Shown piece after piece: positions 51,645 through 60,610 of a stretch of 64,000 bases of DNA (its first letter is position 1; each line of letters opens with the position of its first letter). The translations under genes and the position numbers were made by a program. Origin of the DNA: JAEVLT01 sp964484065 (GTDB taxonomy: Bacteria; Bacillota; Bacilli; Bacillales; Cytobacillaceae). The notes below the pieces were generated by a model. It did no database searches, was not told the DNA's origin, and was given only the letters and a program-made list of their open reading frames with translations. The stretch spans positions 292,647-356,646 of the forward strand of contig CAZAEW010000001.1 in the NCBI GenBank assembly GCA_964484065.1, read 5' to 3'.

Positions 51645-52181
51645 TTATTTCACCAGCAGCAATACTTTTTTAAACTGGGCATGGTCTGCTTTTTGCAGCA
51701 GCTCATATAAAATCATTTCTGTGCTTGTCGGCAAAATGCCATATGCCTGCATTTTTGCCAAGCCGATCTCCTTATTTTCCTTCGTACGTGAAGAAACCGC
51801 ATCGACCACGACCTCAACCTCAAATCCTTGCTCCTTCAGCTGTCTTGCCGTTTGATACACACAAATATGCGTTTCAATCCCAGTCAAGATAAATTGGGTC
51901 CGGCCGCTTGCTTTCACTGCTTCCAAAAACGCATCTTCTCTGCACGCGCTAAATGCTATTTTAGGAATTGGTTCGCCTTGCATATGCTTGGCAATTTCCG
52001 GAGTCGTTCCTCCCAGCCCCTTTGGATTTTGCTCAAGCCATAGGACAGGAACATCCAGTGCGTTCATGGCTTGTACAAGCTTTGCCGTATTTTGAATCAC
52101 TGTTTCACTTTCGTCGACAATTGCCGCCAACTTCCCCTGCACATCTACAACAACGAGACAAGCATTCTCTACTGTAAACAT
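51645..52181 (-). CDS. Isochorismatase-family cysteine hydrolase
   Basis: A 178-residue hydrolase. The catalytic triad is visible as Asp in ACLVVVDVQGKLA, Lys in PIPKIAFSA and Cys in TGIETHICVYQTARQLKEQG. These enzymes hydrolyse amides such as nicotinamide or ureido groups; the group resembles YcaC/isochorismatase-like hydrolases. ATG 52181 follows GGGTGGATTTG. It is a single gene. The substrate is not predictable here. Confidence 0.87.
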   Translation of the reverse strand: MFTVENACLVVVDVQGKLAAIVDESETVIQNTAKLVQAMNALDVPVLWLEQNPKGLGGTTPEIAKHMQGEPIPKIAFSACREDAFLEAVKASGRTQFILTGIETHICVYQTARQLKEQGFEVEVVVDAVSSRTKENKEIGLAKMQAYGILPTSTEMILYELLQKADHAQFKKVLLLVK

Positions 52182-52300
52182 CAAATCCACCCTTTTTTTC
52201 AGTGATTTCATTCCATTATAACCGATTTTTCTTCGGTAGGCAGTCCATTCTTTTTATATCAATTCAGTCGGATATATTCGCCATGTCTTAGATGAATTTT

Positions 52301-53263
52301 CTAATTCCTTCCGGCCCTAACTAACGAAGCTGCTCCTATAACCCCTGCATCATTTCCCAGTTGAGCCAGTTTAAGTTTCGTGCTTGTTCGGACTTGCGGG
52401 AAGGCAAACTTATGAAAGTATTTTTCCACACCCTTAATGAGGATATCGCCCGCAGCTGACACTCCCCCTCCAATCACAATCGCGTCGGGATTTAAAATAT
52501 TGCCGATGTTTCCGCAGGCGAGTCCTAAGTAAAAATAAAATTTATCCAAGACAATTAGAGCAAATTTGTCCCCTTGTTTTGCGAGATCAAACACTGTTTT
52601 TGCCGTTACCTCCTGCCCGTCATCGATCATAAACTTTAATTCAGATTCTCCGGCAAATTTTTCTGATAGATCTCTGGACAAACGGACAATCCCTGTTGCA
52701 CTCGCTACCGTTTCCAGACAGCCATTATTCCCGCAAGTGCAAGGAAACCCATTTGGGTCTACGATCATATGGCCGATTTCCCCGGCAGCCCCCACCGCGC
52801 CGTGAACCAAACTTCCTTCGGCAATTACTCCGCCGCCGACACCTGTACCAAGCGTAACAAAGACAACATTGGCGTCTCCTTCGCCAGCTCCCTTCCATCC
52901 TTCGCCCAATGCTGCCACATTGGCATCATTATCAATGTAAAATGGGATGGCGGTTGCACCTTCAATCTGTTCTTTTACCGGCTGCAAAGAACTCCAATTT
53001 AAATTATAGGCTCCGATGACAGTCCCTTTTTCGCGGTCAACGGAACCGGGAGAGCCCATGCCTATACCCTGAAAATCGCTTGGCGAAAGTCCGTATAAGT
53101 TAAGGCGGTGATGAATGGATTCAATAATATCCGGAACAATTTGCTTTCCTTCATTTTGTATATTGGTTTGCATGCTCCACTTTTGCTGAATCTCCCCATC
53201 TTGAGTTAAAATTGCGAATTTAACAGTTGTTCCGCCTAAATCGATGCCGATTAATTTTTTCAT
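52301..53263 (-). CDS. glcK: Glucokinase (ROK family)
   Basis: A 320-residue ROK sugar kinase. IGIDLGGTTVKFAIL binds ATP phosphate at the start. The sugar site is seen as YIDNDANVAALGEGWKGAGE and GEIGHMIV. The zinc site CTCGNNGC then LETVAS is complete. It phosphorylates glucose on C6. Length equals B. subtilis GlcK. AGGAGGA precedes ATG 53263. In this window it stands alone rather than in the yqgQ-glcK operon. Confidence 0.93.
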   Translation of the reverse strand: MKKLIGIDLGGTTVKFAILTQDGEIQQKWSMQTNIQNEGKQIVPDIIESIHHRLNLYGLSPSDFQGIGMGSPGSVDREKGTVIGAYNLNWSSLQPVKEQIEGATAIPFYIDNDANVAALGEGWKGAGEGDANVVFVTLGTGVGGGVIAEGSLVHGAVGAAGEIGHMIVDPNGFPCTCGNNGCLETVASATGIVRLSRDLSEKFAGESELKFMIDDGQEVTAKTVFDLAKQGDKFALIVLDKFYFYLGLACGNIGNILNPDAIVIGGGVSAAGDILIKGVEKYFHKFAFPQVRTSTKLKLAQLGNDAGVIGAASLVRAGRN

Positions 53264-53452
53264 GTTTAGTTCCTCCTCACGCTAAAAAACAGGCCTCATT
53301 TTTTATATCTATTCTAATATATCTTTTAAATCATCCCAAAAGATTTTTTAAGCAAAAATGGATAATTGTATTTTCCCGGTGCCCGAGACGGGGGTTTTTG
53401 GAGATATTTTTGGTAAAATAAAAACAGTAACAAAATGTGAGGTGTATAAATA

Positions 53453-53812
53453 ATGGAAAAAATCATGTTTATTGAAACAGGGATGGGGATTGATGTTCAC
53501 GGCCAAAACGTGACAAAAGCAGCCGTACGCGCCGTAAAGAATGCGATTCACTATAATTCAATGCCGGGCATCAGGTCCGTATTGCCGGAAAACAGCTTAA
53601 ACAATATGAAAGTTAATGTTAAGTTGGCTGTTCCTTGTGATAAGGAAAAATTGGATATCGATACCGTCAAAGAAGCTTTGCCATTCGGACAAGTAACAGT
53701 AGAAGTAATGGACGGAGGAATGCTGACAACAAGCGGTATCGTCCTTGAGGAAAAAGGCGATAAAAATGATTTGATGTACATAGTTGTCGCATCCGTCGAA
53801 GTTGGCTATTAA
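53453..53812 (+). CDS. Lin0512-family protein, function unknown
   Basis: A 119-residue protein of the Lin0512 family: MFIETGMGIDVHGQNVTKAA then VRAVKNAIHYNSMPGIRSVL, and later KVNVKLAVPCDKEKLDIDTV. It probably forms a small ring-shaped oligomer as known for the family, with no assigned activity. GTGAGGTG precedes ATG 53453. It ends in a terminator, so is monocistronic. Confidence 0.85.
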   Translation: MEKIMFIETGMGIDVHGQNVTKAAVRAVKNAIHYNSMPGIRSVLPENSLNNMKVNVKLAVPCDKEKLDIDTVKEALPFGQVTVEVMDGGMLTTSGIVLEEKGDKNDLMYIVVASVEVGY

Positions 53813-53828
53813 TTTTGGCAGGTATCAG

Positions 53829-53860
53829 GGACCATCTAAAAGATCAGATGGTTCCTTTTA
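53829..53860 (+). terminator. Terminator after the Lin0512 gene
   Basis: GGACCATCT/AGATGGTTCC stem followed by TTTTA. Confidence 0.8.
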
Positions 53861-53956
53861 TATTTTCTTTCATTTTACAAAATCCCTTGATAGTTGTTAC
53901 GATAGTTAGAGATCGTTATACTTCTAAAGTTTTTTAAATAGGGAGAGGGAGAACTG

Positions 53957-55087
53957 ATGCCGGAAATCTATTTGGACAACGCTGCTACAACCAAGCCTTA
54001 TCCGAAGGTTACGAAAAAGATTGTGAAATTGCTGACCGAAGTATACGGAAATCCATCTTCCCTGCACCGACTTGGAAAAGAAAGCCGACTTGAACTTGAA
54101 AAAGCACGCCGGCTTATCGCGGATTCCCTTGGAGCGGCACCAGAAGAAATCTATTTTACCTCAGGCGGCACCGAGTCTGATAATTTGGCAATCAAGGGAG
54201 CCTGCCTGGCAAATTCCCCGAATGGAAATCGTATTGTAACAACTGTAGCTGAACATGCTGCTGTCACAAAAACAATTCGGGATTTGAAAAAACAAGGCTG
54301 GGAAGTGAAATATGTTTCCGCTCCTAATGGTAAGCTTGACCTTGCAGAGCTGGAAGAAGCAATTGATGAGAAAACCGTTCTTGTCAGTGCAATGCTCGTC
54401 AATAATGAAATCGGCAGCATCTTCCCAATCGAAACAATAAAAAAAATGATTCGGCAAAAAAAATCCCCTGCCCTTTTACATTGTGATGCCGTGCAAGGAT
54501 ACGGGAAAATAAACTTTACTGCTGCCAGCCTCGGCGCCGATTTGATCAGTATCAGTGCCCATAAGATTCATGGCCCAAAAGGGATTGGTGCACTTTATGT
54601 GAAAAAGGGGACCCGCATGTTTTCGCTAAACCTTGGCGGCGGGCAGGAACGCGGGCTGCGTTCGGGAACAGAAAGCACTCCGCTGATCGCCGGTTTTGGT
54701 GAAGCGGTACGAATCACTTTTGTCCATATGCACAAAAACATTTCACACATAAAAGAGCTGCGGAATTATTGCCATGAGATGATCAAAGAACAAATACCTT
54801 GGGCTGTGATTCATTCATCACCCCAAGGAGCCCCCCATATTATCAATTTTTCTCTGCCAGGAATAAAAAACAAAGATATGGTTGAGTTCCTTAGTACAAA
54901 AGATATTTTCATTTCCAGCGCGGCCGCCTGCAAGTCGAATCACTCCCGGGGACCGTCCGTCCTGGAATCACTCGGATTGAGCCGTGATCTTGCAGACAGT
55001 GCCTTAAGAGTAAGCTTTTCTTATTTAAATACAAAGGATCAAATTGATGTCTTCATCAACAATCTAATTGAATTCATAAGAAAGTAA
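53957..55087 (+). CDS. Cysteine desulfurase (NifS/IscS class)
   Basis: A 376-residue PLP enzyme that takes sulfur from cysteine for iron-sulfur clusters or tRNA thiolation. YLDNAATTKPYPKV opens it, EIYFTSGGTESDNLAIKG holds the cofactor, the PLP lysine is in SAHKIHGPKGIGALYV, and the catalytic Cys in SSAAACKSNHSRGPSVL on a flexible loop. GGGAGAGGGAG precedes ATG 53957. No scaffold (iscU) or thiolase (mnmA) gene is next to it, so the sulfur acceptor is unclear. Confidence 0.93.
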   Translation: MPEIYLDNAATTKPYPKVTKKIVKLLTEVYGNPSSLHRLGKESRLELEKARRLIADSLGAAPEEIYFTSGGTESDNLAIKGACLANSPNGNRIVTTVAEHAAVTKTIRDLKKQGWEVKYVSAPNGKLDLAELEEAIDEKTVLVSAMLVNNEIGSIFPIETIKKMIRQKKSPALLHCDAVQGYGKINFTAASLGADLISISAHKIHGPKGIGALYVKKGTRMFSLNLGGGQERGLRSGTESTPLIAGFGEAVRITFVHMHKNISHIKELRNYCHEMIKEQIPWAVIHSSPQGAPHIINFSLPGIKNKDMVEFLSTKDIFISSAAACKSNHSRGPSVLESLGLSRDLADSALRVSFSYLNTKDQIDVFINNLIEFIRK

Positions 55088-55097
55088 CCGGACCAAA

Positions 55098-55153
55098 TAA
55101 AAAGCTGCTTAAAAGAACCGTTAATTCAACGGTCTTTAAAAGTCAGCTTTTTT
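55098..55153. terminator. Bidirectional terminator between the desulfurase and radical SAM genes
   Basis: AAAAAGCTG outer pairing with CAGCTTTTTT, and inner AGAACCGTTAA/TTCAACGGTCT. Confidence 0.85.
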
Positions 55154-55167
55154 CAATATGGTTTTCT

Positions 55168-56964
55168 TTACTTTTTCATCGCTGTGCTGAAGGCTGTCTG
55201 GTTCCGGTCAATGACTCCCAATTTGCATTGAAGCATTTTCCACCTGTCCTTAATAAGCAGTTCGAGACCAATCCAAGCGAGGGATGGGAAATTCGCAAAA
55301 AGTTTTTTTACTTCCCACTTTAATTCATTTTTCCCGCAAATGCTGTGCCGATTAATTTTTTCAACTTCCTTCTTGATCTTCGTAAGCTCCTGGTCACGTA
55401 TTTCTGGGGGTAAAAGTTCAATCTCATCCAGATGCTTTAAAAAGGATACTGACTTTGCGATCTTCAATTTGACATCTTCATATACTTCTTTTTCGATAAT
55501 GTGATTTTTCCACTTAAATTCGTTTAATTTTAATGCAGAATCGTATGTTGCCCGGACAATATCTTCCCTGCTCATTTTATTCGTTTCATAACTCAGCATG
55601 TTTTTCCATGAAGGCTGTTTCATGGCTTGCCGGAAGTCCTCAAGATGATGGCAGAATTTTTTATAGCCATACTTTTCAGGATTTTCAAAAGCAGGACTGC
55701 CTGGGTCAAGAAATGGGGAAAGCGGGGCGATAAAATAATTAATCCGCTTGTCATTTCCACATTCATGATGAATGTTTTCACAAAAATCCACATTTCTCAT
55801 TGCACTTTCGTAATCCTGGTCTGGAATTCCTGTCATAAAAAACAAATCAATTTTTGCGCAGCCATTCAATCGGGCAAATTGAAGCATTTCAATGACTTTT
55901 TCGTTCGTGCATGGAAGCTTTCCATTATATTTTCGGATATTTTCATCGGCAGACTCAAGGGTTAACTCTATGCTGTATTTGGGAATTGCCGCATTTAAGC
56001 GTTTGAAAAAGTCTTCATCTGCATAATTAAATAATTCAAAGACAATTTCATTTGTTAATTTCATCCTGCTTAATCCATCCAAAAATTCATCAACGTATGC
56101 TTTTCCTCCCTGCCTGATATCATTCAAAAGAAAAATCGGCGCACGTGTGAATCGTTGAATCAGAGCAATATCCTCGAGCATTTTTTGAGGTGATCTCATA
56201 ACAAGCTTTTTACGGTTGCAATTCAGCTCATAGGCATCTTTAGACCCGCCGCAAATCAAGCAATTGTATGTACATCCTTTTGAGGTTAAGATAGCGGTAT
56301 TAGGGTATTGAAGCCACCCTTTATACGGAAGCGGATCTAATAAATTTAAATACTTAAATACAGAACCAATTATGTATCGGTATCCCGGCAGATTAAATTC
56401 ATCCAAGCTGTCAGGCACATAGGTCATCTCGTTAAAATAGTAATGCTCCCCGCGTTTCCAGGTGAGATTGGGGATATCTGAAAAATCAGTTTGCTTGTTT
56501 TCAAGCTTGTTCAGCCACATCAGCAGCAATTTTTCCGTCGTATCTCCGCGCATGACAAAGTCAATGAACGGATATTGAATTAATTCTTTATAAAAATAGG
56601 TAGAAGACAAACCGCCAAAAATGACCGGTGTATCTGGGTGATATTTTTTTACAATCTTGGCAAGTTCAATACTTCCATGTGAATGGGGGAGCCAGTGAAG
56701 GTCAATGCCAAAAGCCTTCGTTTTAAGCTTTCGAATCTTTTTTTCGACATCGAAATTAGGATTTAACAGCATCCGGTTGGCGATATTAATAATTTTGACC
56801 CTTAACCCAAACCGCTCCAAATAATCTCCGATGCTTGTCAGCCCGATCGGGTACATTTCAAAAACAGGTGAAGAGGGTACAACATCACTAATCGGCCCAG
56901 TAAACAGCATTTCTTTGCGAAAATCATAAACCGTCGGTGGGTGCAGCAACACTAAGTCATACAT
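55168..56964 (-). CDS. B12-binding radical SAM protein, Ta0216-like (TIGR04190) type
   Basis: A 598-residue enzyme. Residues 1-190 form a cobalamin-binding region that opens MYDLVLLHPPTVYDFRKEML and includes IFGGLSSTYFYKELI and MRGDTTEKLLL. The radical SAM motif CTYNCLIC (CX3CX2C) is near residue 231, followed by GGSKDAYELNC, an extra Cys typical of this subgroup. The last 150 residues are helical and charged. The substrate is unknown. It is quite different from the radical SAM protein at 4554-6314 (other motif context and C-terminus). It is transcribed alone. Confidence 0.85.
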   Translation of the reverse strand: MYDLVLLHPPTVYDFRKEMLFTGPISDVVPSSPVFEMYPIGLTSIGDYLERFGLRVKIINIANRMLLNPNFDVEKKIRKLKTKAFGIDLHWLPHSHGSIELAKIVKKYHPDTPVIFGGLSSTYFYKELIQYPFIDFVMRGDTTEKLLLMWLNKLENKQTDFSDIPNLTWKRGEHYYFNEMTYVPDSLDEFNLPGYRYIIGSVFKYLNLLDPLPYKGWLQYPNTAILTSKGCTYNCLICGGSKDAYELNCNRKKLVMRSPQKMLEDIALIQRFTRAPIFLLNDIRQGGKAYVDEFLDGLSRMKLTNEIVFELFNYADEDFFKRLNAAIPKYSIELTLESADENIRKYNGKLPCTNEKVIEMLQFARLNGCAKIDLFFMTGIPDQDYESAMRNVDFCENIHHECGNDKRINYFIAPLSPFLDPGSPAFENPEKYGYKKFCHHLEDFRQAMKQPSWKNMLSYETNKMSREDIVRATYDSALKLNEFKWKNHIIEKEVYEDVKLKIAKSVSFLKHLDEIELLPPEIRDQELTKIKKEVEKINRHSICGKNELKWEVKKLFANFPSLAWIGLELLIKDRWKMLQCKLGVIDRNQTAFSTAMKK

Positions 56965-57163
56965 CTTTTCATCACCATCCTAAATTCTTTACCACTTTGC
57001 TCATTTTTTCACAAAGTTTATTTCATTATAGACCTTTTTCCATATTTTATAAAGAAAAAAGGGACTTATTGCTCAACATTTCACAATTTAGTAAAAAAAT
57101 AATTCTAAATTTTGAATAATACTTCCCTTCTATATAACAGTTGCAGTAATCAAAGCTGTTAAT

Positions 57164-57197
57164 AATAATGGAGCGGAAAAAATTCCGCTCCATTATT
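57164..57197. terminator. Perfect hairpin after copA
   Basis: A 15-bp perfect stem, AATAATGGAGCGGAA (57164-57178) and its complement (57183-57197), with a 4-base A loop. The T-run is weak, but it is the most likely end of the copA transcript. Confidence 0.7.
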
Positions 57198-57276
57198 TTG
57201 GTTCAGATGTTGAGGTCCCTTCACCTAGATTTCCATATTTCTCTTTAATTAAATTATAAATTTCCTTTGGCTGCAC
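57193..57276 (-). CDS. Possible mini-ORF or gene remnant after copA (27 aa)
   Basis: GTG 57276 opens MQPKEIYNLIKEKYGNLGEG then TSTSEPK, a plausible soluble end-of-protein sequence. It begins 5 bp after the copA stop but lacks a good ribosome site. It could be a short gene, a remnant of a decayed one, or chance. Confidence 0.25.
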   Translation of the reverse strand: MQPKEIYNLIKEKYGNLGEGTSTSEPK

Positions 57277-57280
57277 TTCT

Positions 57281-59698
57281 TCACAATTTTACTTTTTGCA
57301 GCCGAAGTGCATTAAGAACTACGGACACCGAGCTGAATGCCATTGCTGCTCCAGCCAGCCATGGGGCAAGAAACCCCAGAGCAGCCACCGGGATGCCGAC
57401 CGAGTTATACGCCAGCGCCCAAAATAAATTTTGTTTGATATTTCGAATCGTTTTTTTGCTCATAAAAATGGCATCCGCAATACTATTTAAGTCTCCGCGA
57501 ATCAAGGTGATATCTGCTGCCTCCATCGCAACATCCGTACCGGTCCCAATTGCCATCCCTATATCAGCAACTGCCAGAGCGGGAGCATCATTAATACCAT
57601 CCCCGACCATTGCCACCTTCTTACCATGCTGCTGCAATTTTTTTATCTCCGCTGCTTTTCCTTCAGGAAGAACTTCAGCAATGACATGATCAATCCCGAC
57701 TTGTGAGGCAATCGTTTTTGCCGTCTGCTGATTATCACCCGTAATCATGATTACCTCAAGTCCCATATTTTTCAAGCGGCTGATGGCTGTTTTAGAGGTT
57801 TCTTTAATCGTATCCGCAACAGCAACAATCCCGGCAAACCTTCCATCAATCGCTGAGAGCATCGCGGTTTTTCCTGCCTCTTCAAATTCTTCCATCTTCT
57901 TAAGAACAGACTCGGTCGAAATGTTGTATTTGTTCATTAATTTTCGAGTTCCGACTAATACTTCTCTTTCATCTACAATTGCCCTGATTCCAAAACCAGG
58001 AATGGCTTCGAACTCCGCAACGTCCTTTAATAAAATTCCTTTTTCTTTCACACCTTGAACGATCGCTTGTGCTAGTGGATGTTCCGATTGCTTTTCGGCT
58101 GAACCCACAAATGCCAGTACTTCTTCTTCTAACTGTTCACGCGAAATGAAAACATCTGTTAATACCGGTGTCCCGTTCGTTACCGTCCCTGTCTTATCTA
58201 AAACAACAGCAGAAATCCTATGGGTCATTTCCAAATGCTCTCCGCCTTTGAACAAAATACCAAATTCAGCAGCACGGCCAGATCCCGCCATAATGGACGT
58301 TGGTGTCGCCAGCCCCAATGCGCATGGACAGGCAATTACCAGAACAGCAATCATTTTTTCCAGCGCTCCGGCAAAATCACCTGGGACTGCTCCAAAATAC
58401 CAAACTAAAAATGTGATTACAGCAAGAGATACAACAATCGGCACAAACACACCGGAAATTTGGTCAGCAAGCCTTTGAATCGGTGCCTTCGATCCTTGGG
58501 CTTCTTCTACCACTTTGATGATTTGAGCAAGAGCAGTATCACGGCCGACCTTCGTCGCTTTTACCTTTAAGAAACCGTTTTTATTGATGGTGGCACCGAT
58601 TACTTCATCGCCAGCCTTTTTATCTGCGGGAACACTCTCCCCGGTCAGCATCGATTCATCAACAGCAGAAAAACCTTCGATTATGATTCCGTCGACAGGA
58701 ATTTTTTCTCCCGGTTTGATATGAAGGATATCTCCGACGATCACTTCTTCAATCGGTTTCTCCCTTTCTTCCCCGTCCCTCTCCACAATCGCTGTTTTCG
58801 CCTGCAGTCCCATCAATTTCTTAATGGCTTCGGAGGAGCGGCCTTTTGCTTTTGCTTCAAAAAGCTTCCCAAGGATAATTAGTGTGATTAATATGGAACT
58901 CGTTTCATAATAAAGTTCAACCATCATATGGGAACCGGCGCTAAGCGAAAGAATCGATTGGTAGACACTGTAAAAATAAGCAGCGGAGGTTCCTAATGCG
59001 ACTAGAACATCCATGTTTGCACTCTTATTTTTCAATGCTTTATAAGCACCGACATAAAACTGCCTTCCAATGAAAAACTGAACTGGTGTAGCCAGGGCAA
59101 ACTGTACCCACGGATTCATCAGTATTTTCGGAACCCAGATAAACGAGGTAAAAGAAAAGTGGGCGACCATTGTCCATAATAACGGGAGCGAAAGGATCCC
59201 AGAGAAGATAAATTTACGCGTTTGCTTTTTAATTTCAAGCTGGCGATGATCCGCTGCATCCTTCGCTTCTTCCTTTACCTTTGCGCCATAACCAAGATTT
59301 TCAACTTTTTTAATAATGTCACTTGGAGTGAGTACGCCCCCGTTATACTCAACCATAGCTTTTTCCAATGCTAAATTGACATTAGCATTCAGAACGCCTT
59401 CCATTTTACTGAGACCTTTTTCTATCCTTGCCGAGCAGGCGGCGCAGGTCATCCCTGTTATTTCAAATTCTGTTTTTTCGGTGACGACATCATATCCCAA
59501 GTCTTGAATCTTTTTTTGAAGATCGGTAACCTTTACTTTGGCCGGGTCGTACTTAATCGTCCCTTTTTCTAATGCCAAATTTACATTTGCTGTTTCAACG
59601 CCATCCAATTTATTAAGACCTTTTTCAATCCTTGCTGAACAGGCCGCACAGGTCATTCCTGAAATTTGCAAACTTGTTTCTTTCAAAGGTTGACTCAT
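57281..59698 (-). CDS. copA: Copper-exporting P-type ATPase
   Basis: An 805-residue P1B-type ATPase. Two heavy-metal domains at the N-terminus each carry GMTCAACSARIEKG (Cys17/20 and Cys85/88). Eight membrane segments follow, with the ion site CPCALGLATP, the phosphorylation loop DKTGTVT and the ATP hinge GDGINDAPALAVADIG. It pumps Cu(I) out of the cell. ATG 59698 follows AAGGAG; the frame is open eight codons further. A CsoR-type palindrome lies right upstream, and the copZ gene before it ends in its own terminator. Confidence 0.96.
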   Translation of the reverse strand: MSQPLKETSLQISGMTCAACSARIEKGLNKLDGVETANVNLALEKGTIKYDPAKVKVTDLQKKIQDLGYDVVTEKTEFEITGMTCAACSARIEKGLSKMEGVLNANVNLALEKAMVEYNGGVLTPSDIIKKVENLGYGAKVKEEAKDAADHRQLEIKKQTRKFIFSGILSLPLLWTMVAHFSFTSFIWVPKILMNPWVQFALATPVQFFIGRQFYVGAYKALKNKSANMDVLVALGTSAAYFYSVYQSILSLSAGSHMMVELYYETSSILITLIILGKLFEAKAKGRSSEAIKKLMGLQAKTAIVERDGEEREKPIEEVIVGDILHIKPGEKIPVDGIIIEGFSAVDESMLTGESVPADKKAGDEVIGATINKNGFLKVKATKVGRDTALAQIIKVVEEAQGSKAPIQRLADQISGVFVPIVVSLAVITFLVWYFGAVPGDFAGALEKMIAVLVIACPCALGLATPTSIMAGSGRAAEFGILFKGGEHLEMTHRISAVVLDKTGTVTNGTPVLTDVFISREQLEEEVLAFVGSAEKQSEHPLAQAIVQGVKEKGILLKDVAEFEAIPGFGIRAIVDEREVLVGTRKLMNKYNISTESVLKKMEEFEEAGKTAMLSAIDGRFAGIVAVADTIKETSKTAISRLKNMGLEVIMITGDNQQTAKTIASQVGIDHVIAEVLPEGKAAEIKKLQQHGKKVAMVGDGINDAPALAVADIGMAIGTGTDVAMEAADITLIRGDLNSIADAIFMSKKTIRNIKQNLFWALAYNSVGIPVAALGFLAPWLAGAAMAFSSVSVVLNALRLQKVKL

Positions 59699-59713
59699 CA
59701 AAATCAACTCCTT

Positions 59714-59730
59714 ATACCCCATACAGGTAT
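59714..59730. promoter_or_regulatory. CsoR-type operator before copA
   Basis: ATACCCCATACAGGTAT, inverted repeat ATACC/GGTAT, 16 bp before the copA start. It means copA can be derepressed separately from csoR-copZ. Confidence 0.75.
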
Positions 59731-59746
59731 ATATTTTTGGAAAAAG

Positions 59747-59770
59747 AACGTGCTAAAGATCTAGCACGTT
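59747..59770 (-). terminator. Terminator between copZ and copA
   Basis: AACGTGCTA/TAGCACGTT, 9-bp stem followed by CTTTTTCC on the minus strand. Confidence 0.75.
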
Positions 59771-59782
59771 TTTTCACTATTA

Positions 59783-59989
59783 TTACTTAACATCATAGCC
59801 TTGGTCATCGATCGTTTCTTTAATTTTATCCACAGAAACCTCTTGAGGGTTAAATTCTACATCAACCGTTGCCGCCTTTAAATCAACTTTTACAGAGGTG
59901 ACTCCGCCAAGGGCACCAACGCTTCCCTCCACCGCTTTTACACAATGACCGCAAGACATTCCTTGAACGTTTAATGTAACTTTTTCCAT
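59783..59989 (-). CDS. copZ: Copper chaperone CopZ
   Basis: A 68-residue heavy-metal-associated domain. The copper site GMSCGHC is at residues 10-16, with the usual beta-alpha-beta-beta-alpha-beta pattern ending DDQGYDVK. It carries Cu(I) to CopA. It lies between csoR and copA in the same direction; the start follows AGGGAG. Confidence 0.96.
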   Translation of the reverse strand: MEKVTLNVQGMSCGHCVKAVEGSVGALGGVTSVKVDLKAATVDVEFNPQEVSVDKIKETIDDQGYDVK

Positions 59990-60016
59990 TGTTAAAAACT
60001 CCCTTCAAATGTATGG

Positions 60017-60364
60017 CTATTTTTTCATAAGCCTCTGGATTGTTGTTAACAGCTCATCAACTACTTCGTGGTCGCCTTCTTGTATACGTTCAACCACACA
60101 GCTTTTCATATGGCCTTCTAAAAGAATTTTGGCAACGCTGTTTAAAGCCGCTTGGGTCGCTGCAATTTGCGTGATGACATCATCGCAATACGTATCTTTT
60201 TCAATCAGGCCTTTAATGCCGCGAATTTGCCCTTCAACTCGATTTAATCTTGTGATAAGATTTTTTTTTGTTTTTTCTGAATGGTGGCTTTTTCGCTCCG
60301 ACGTGATTGGATCACAATGATTATCACATGGAGGATTAGGATTTGACGAATCGTGATTTTGCAT
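60017..60364 (-). CDS. csoR: CsoR, copper-sensing repressor
   Basis: A 115-residue DUF156 regulator. The Cu(I) ligands Cys60, His85 and Cys89 (in TYCDDV and GHMKSC) are all present. A Cys/His-rich extension of about 30 residues (PPCDNHCDP, SHHSE) precedes the family core, which may be an extra metal site. It represses copZ and copA until copper binds. ATG 60364 follows AAGGAGGG. Operators lie at 60394-60410 and 59714-59730. Contrast the CstR-type relative at 40882-41145, which lacks the His. Confidence 0.94.
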   Translation of the reverse strand: MQNHDSSNPNPPCDNHCDPITSERKSHHSEKTKKNLITRLNRVEGQIRGIKGLIEKDTYCDDVITQIAATQAALNSVAKILLEGHMKSCVVERIQEGDHEVVDELLTTIQRLMKK

Positions 60365-60393
60365 CAAACTCCCTCCTTCAAGTTAATTTAACC

Positions 60394-60410
60394 ATACCCC
60401 CCTACCCTAT
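60394..60410. promoter_or_regulatory. CsoR-type operator before csoR-copZ
   Basis: ATACCCCCCTACCCTAT, containing two TACCC half-sites in a less perfect arrangement than the copA site, 30 bp before the csoR start. Confidence 0.65.
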
Positions 60411-60520
60411 GTAAAGCCCATTTTCAAAAATTACGAAGTTGGACAAAATTCTCCATCATTAATATGTGTAGAATGTATTTATCCTATCAGTATCTTTATT
60501 GAAAGGAATGAAACCCAAAA

Positions 60521-60555
60521 AGGAAACCCGCCAGATTTTTTTCTGACGGATTTAT
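60521..60555 (-). terminator. Probable terminator after the DoxX gene
   Basis: AACCCGCCAGA/TCTGACGGATTT stem, with an A/T-rich tail on both sides. Confidence 0.6.
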
Positions 60556-60610
60556 TTCTTAATTTCTATTCATTCTGTTTAACGGGGATAATACCCTAAT
60601 CCCCCTCGTG

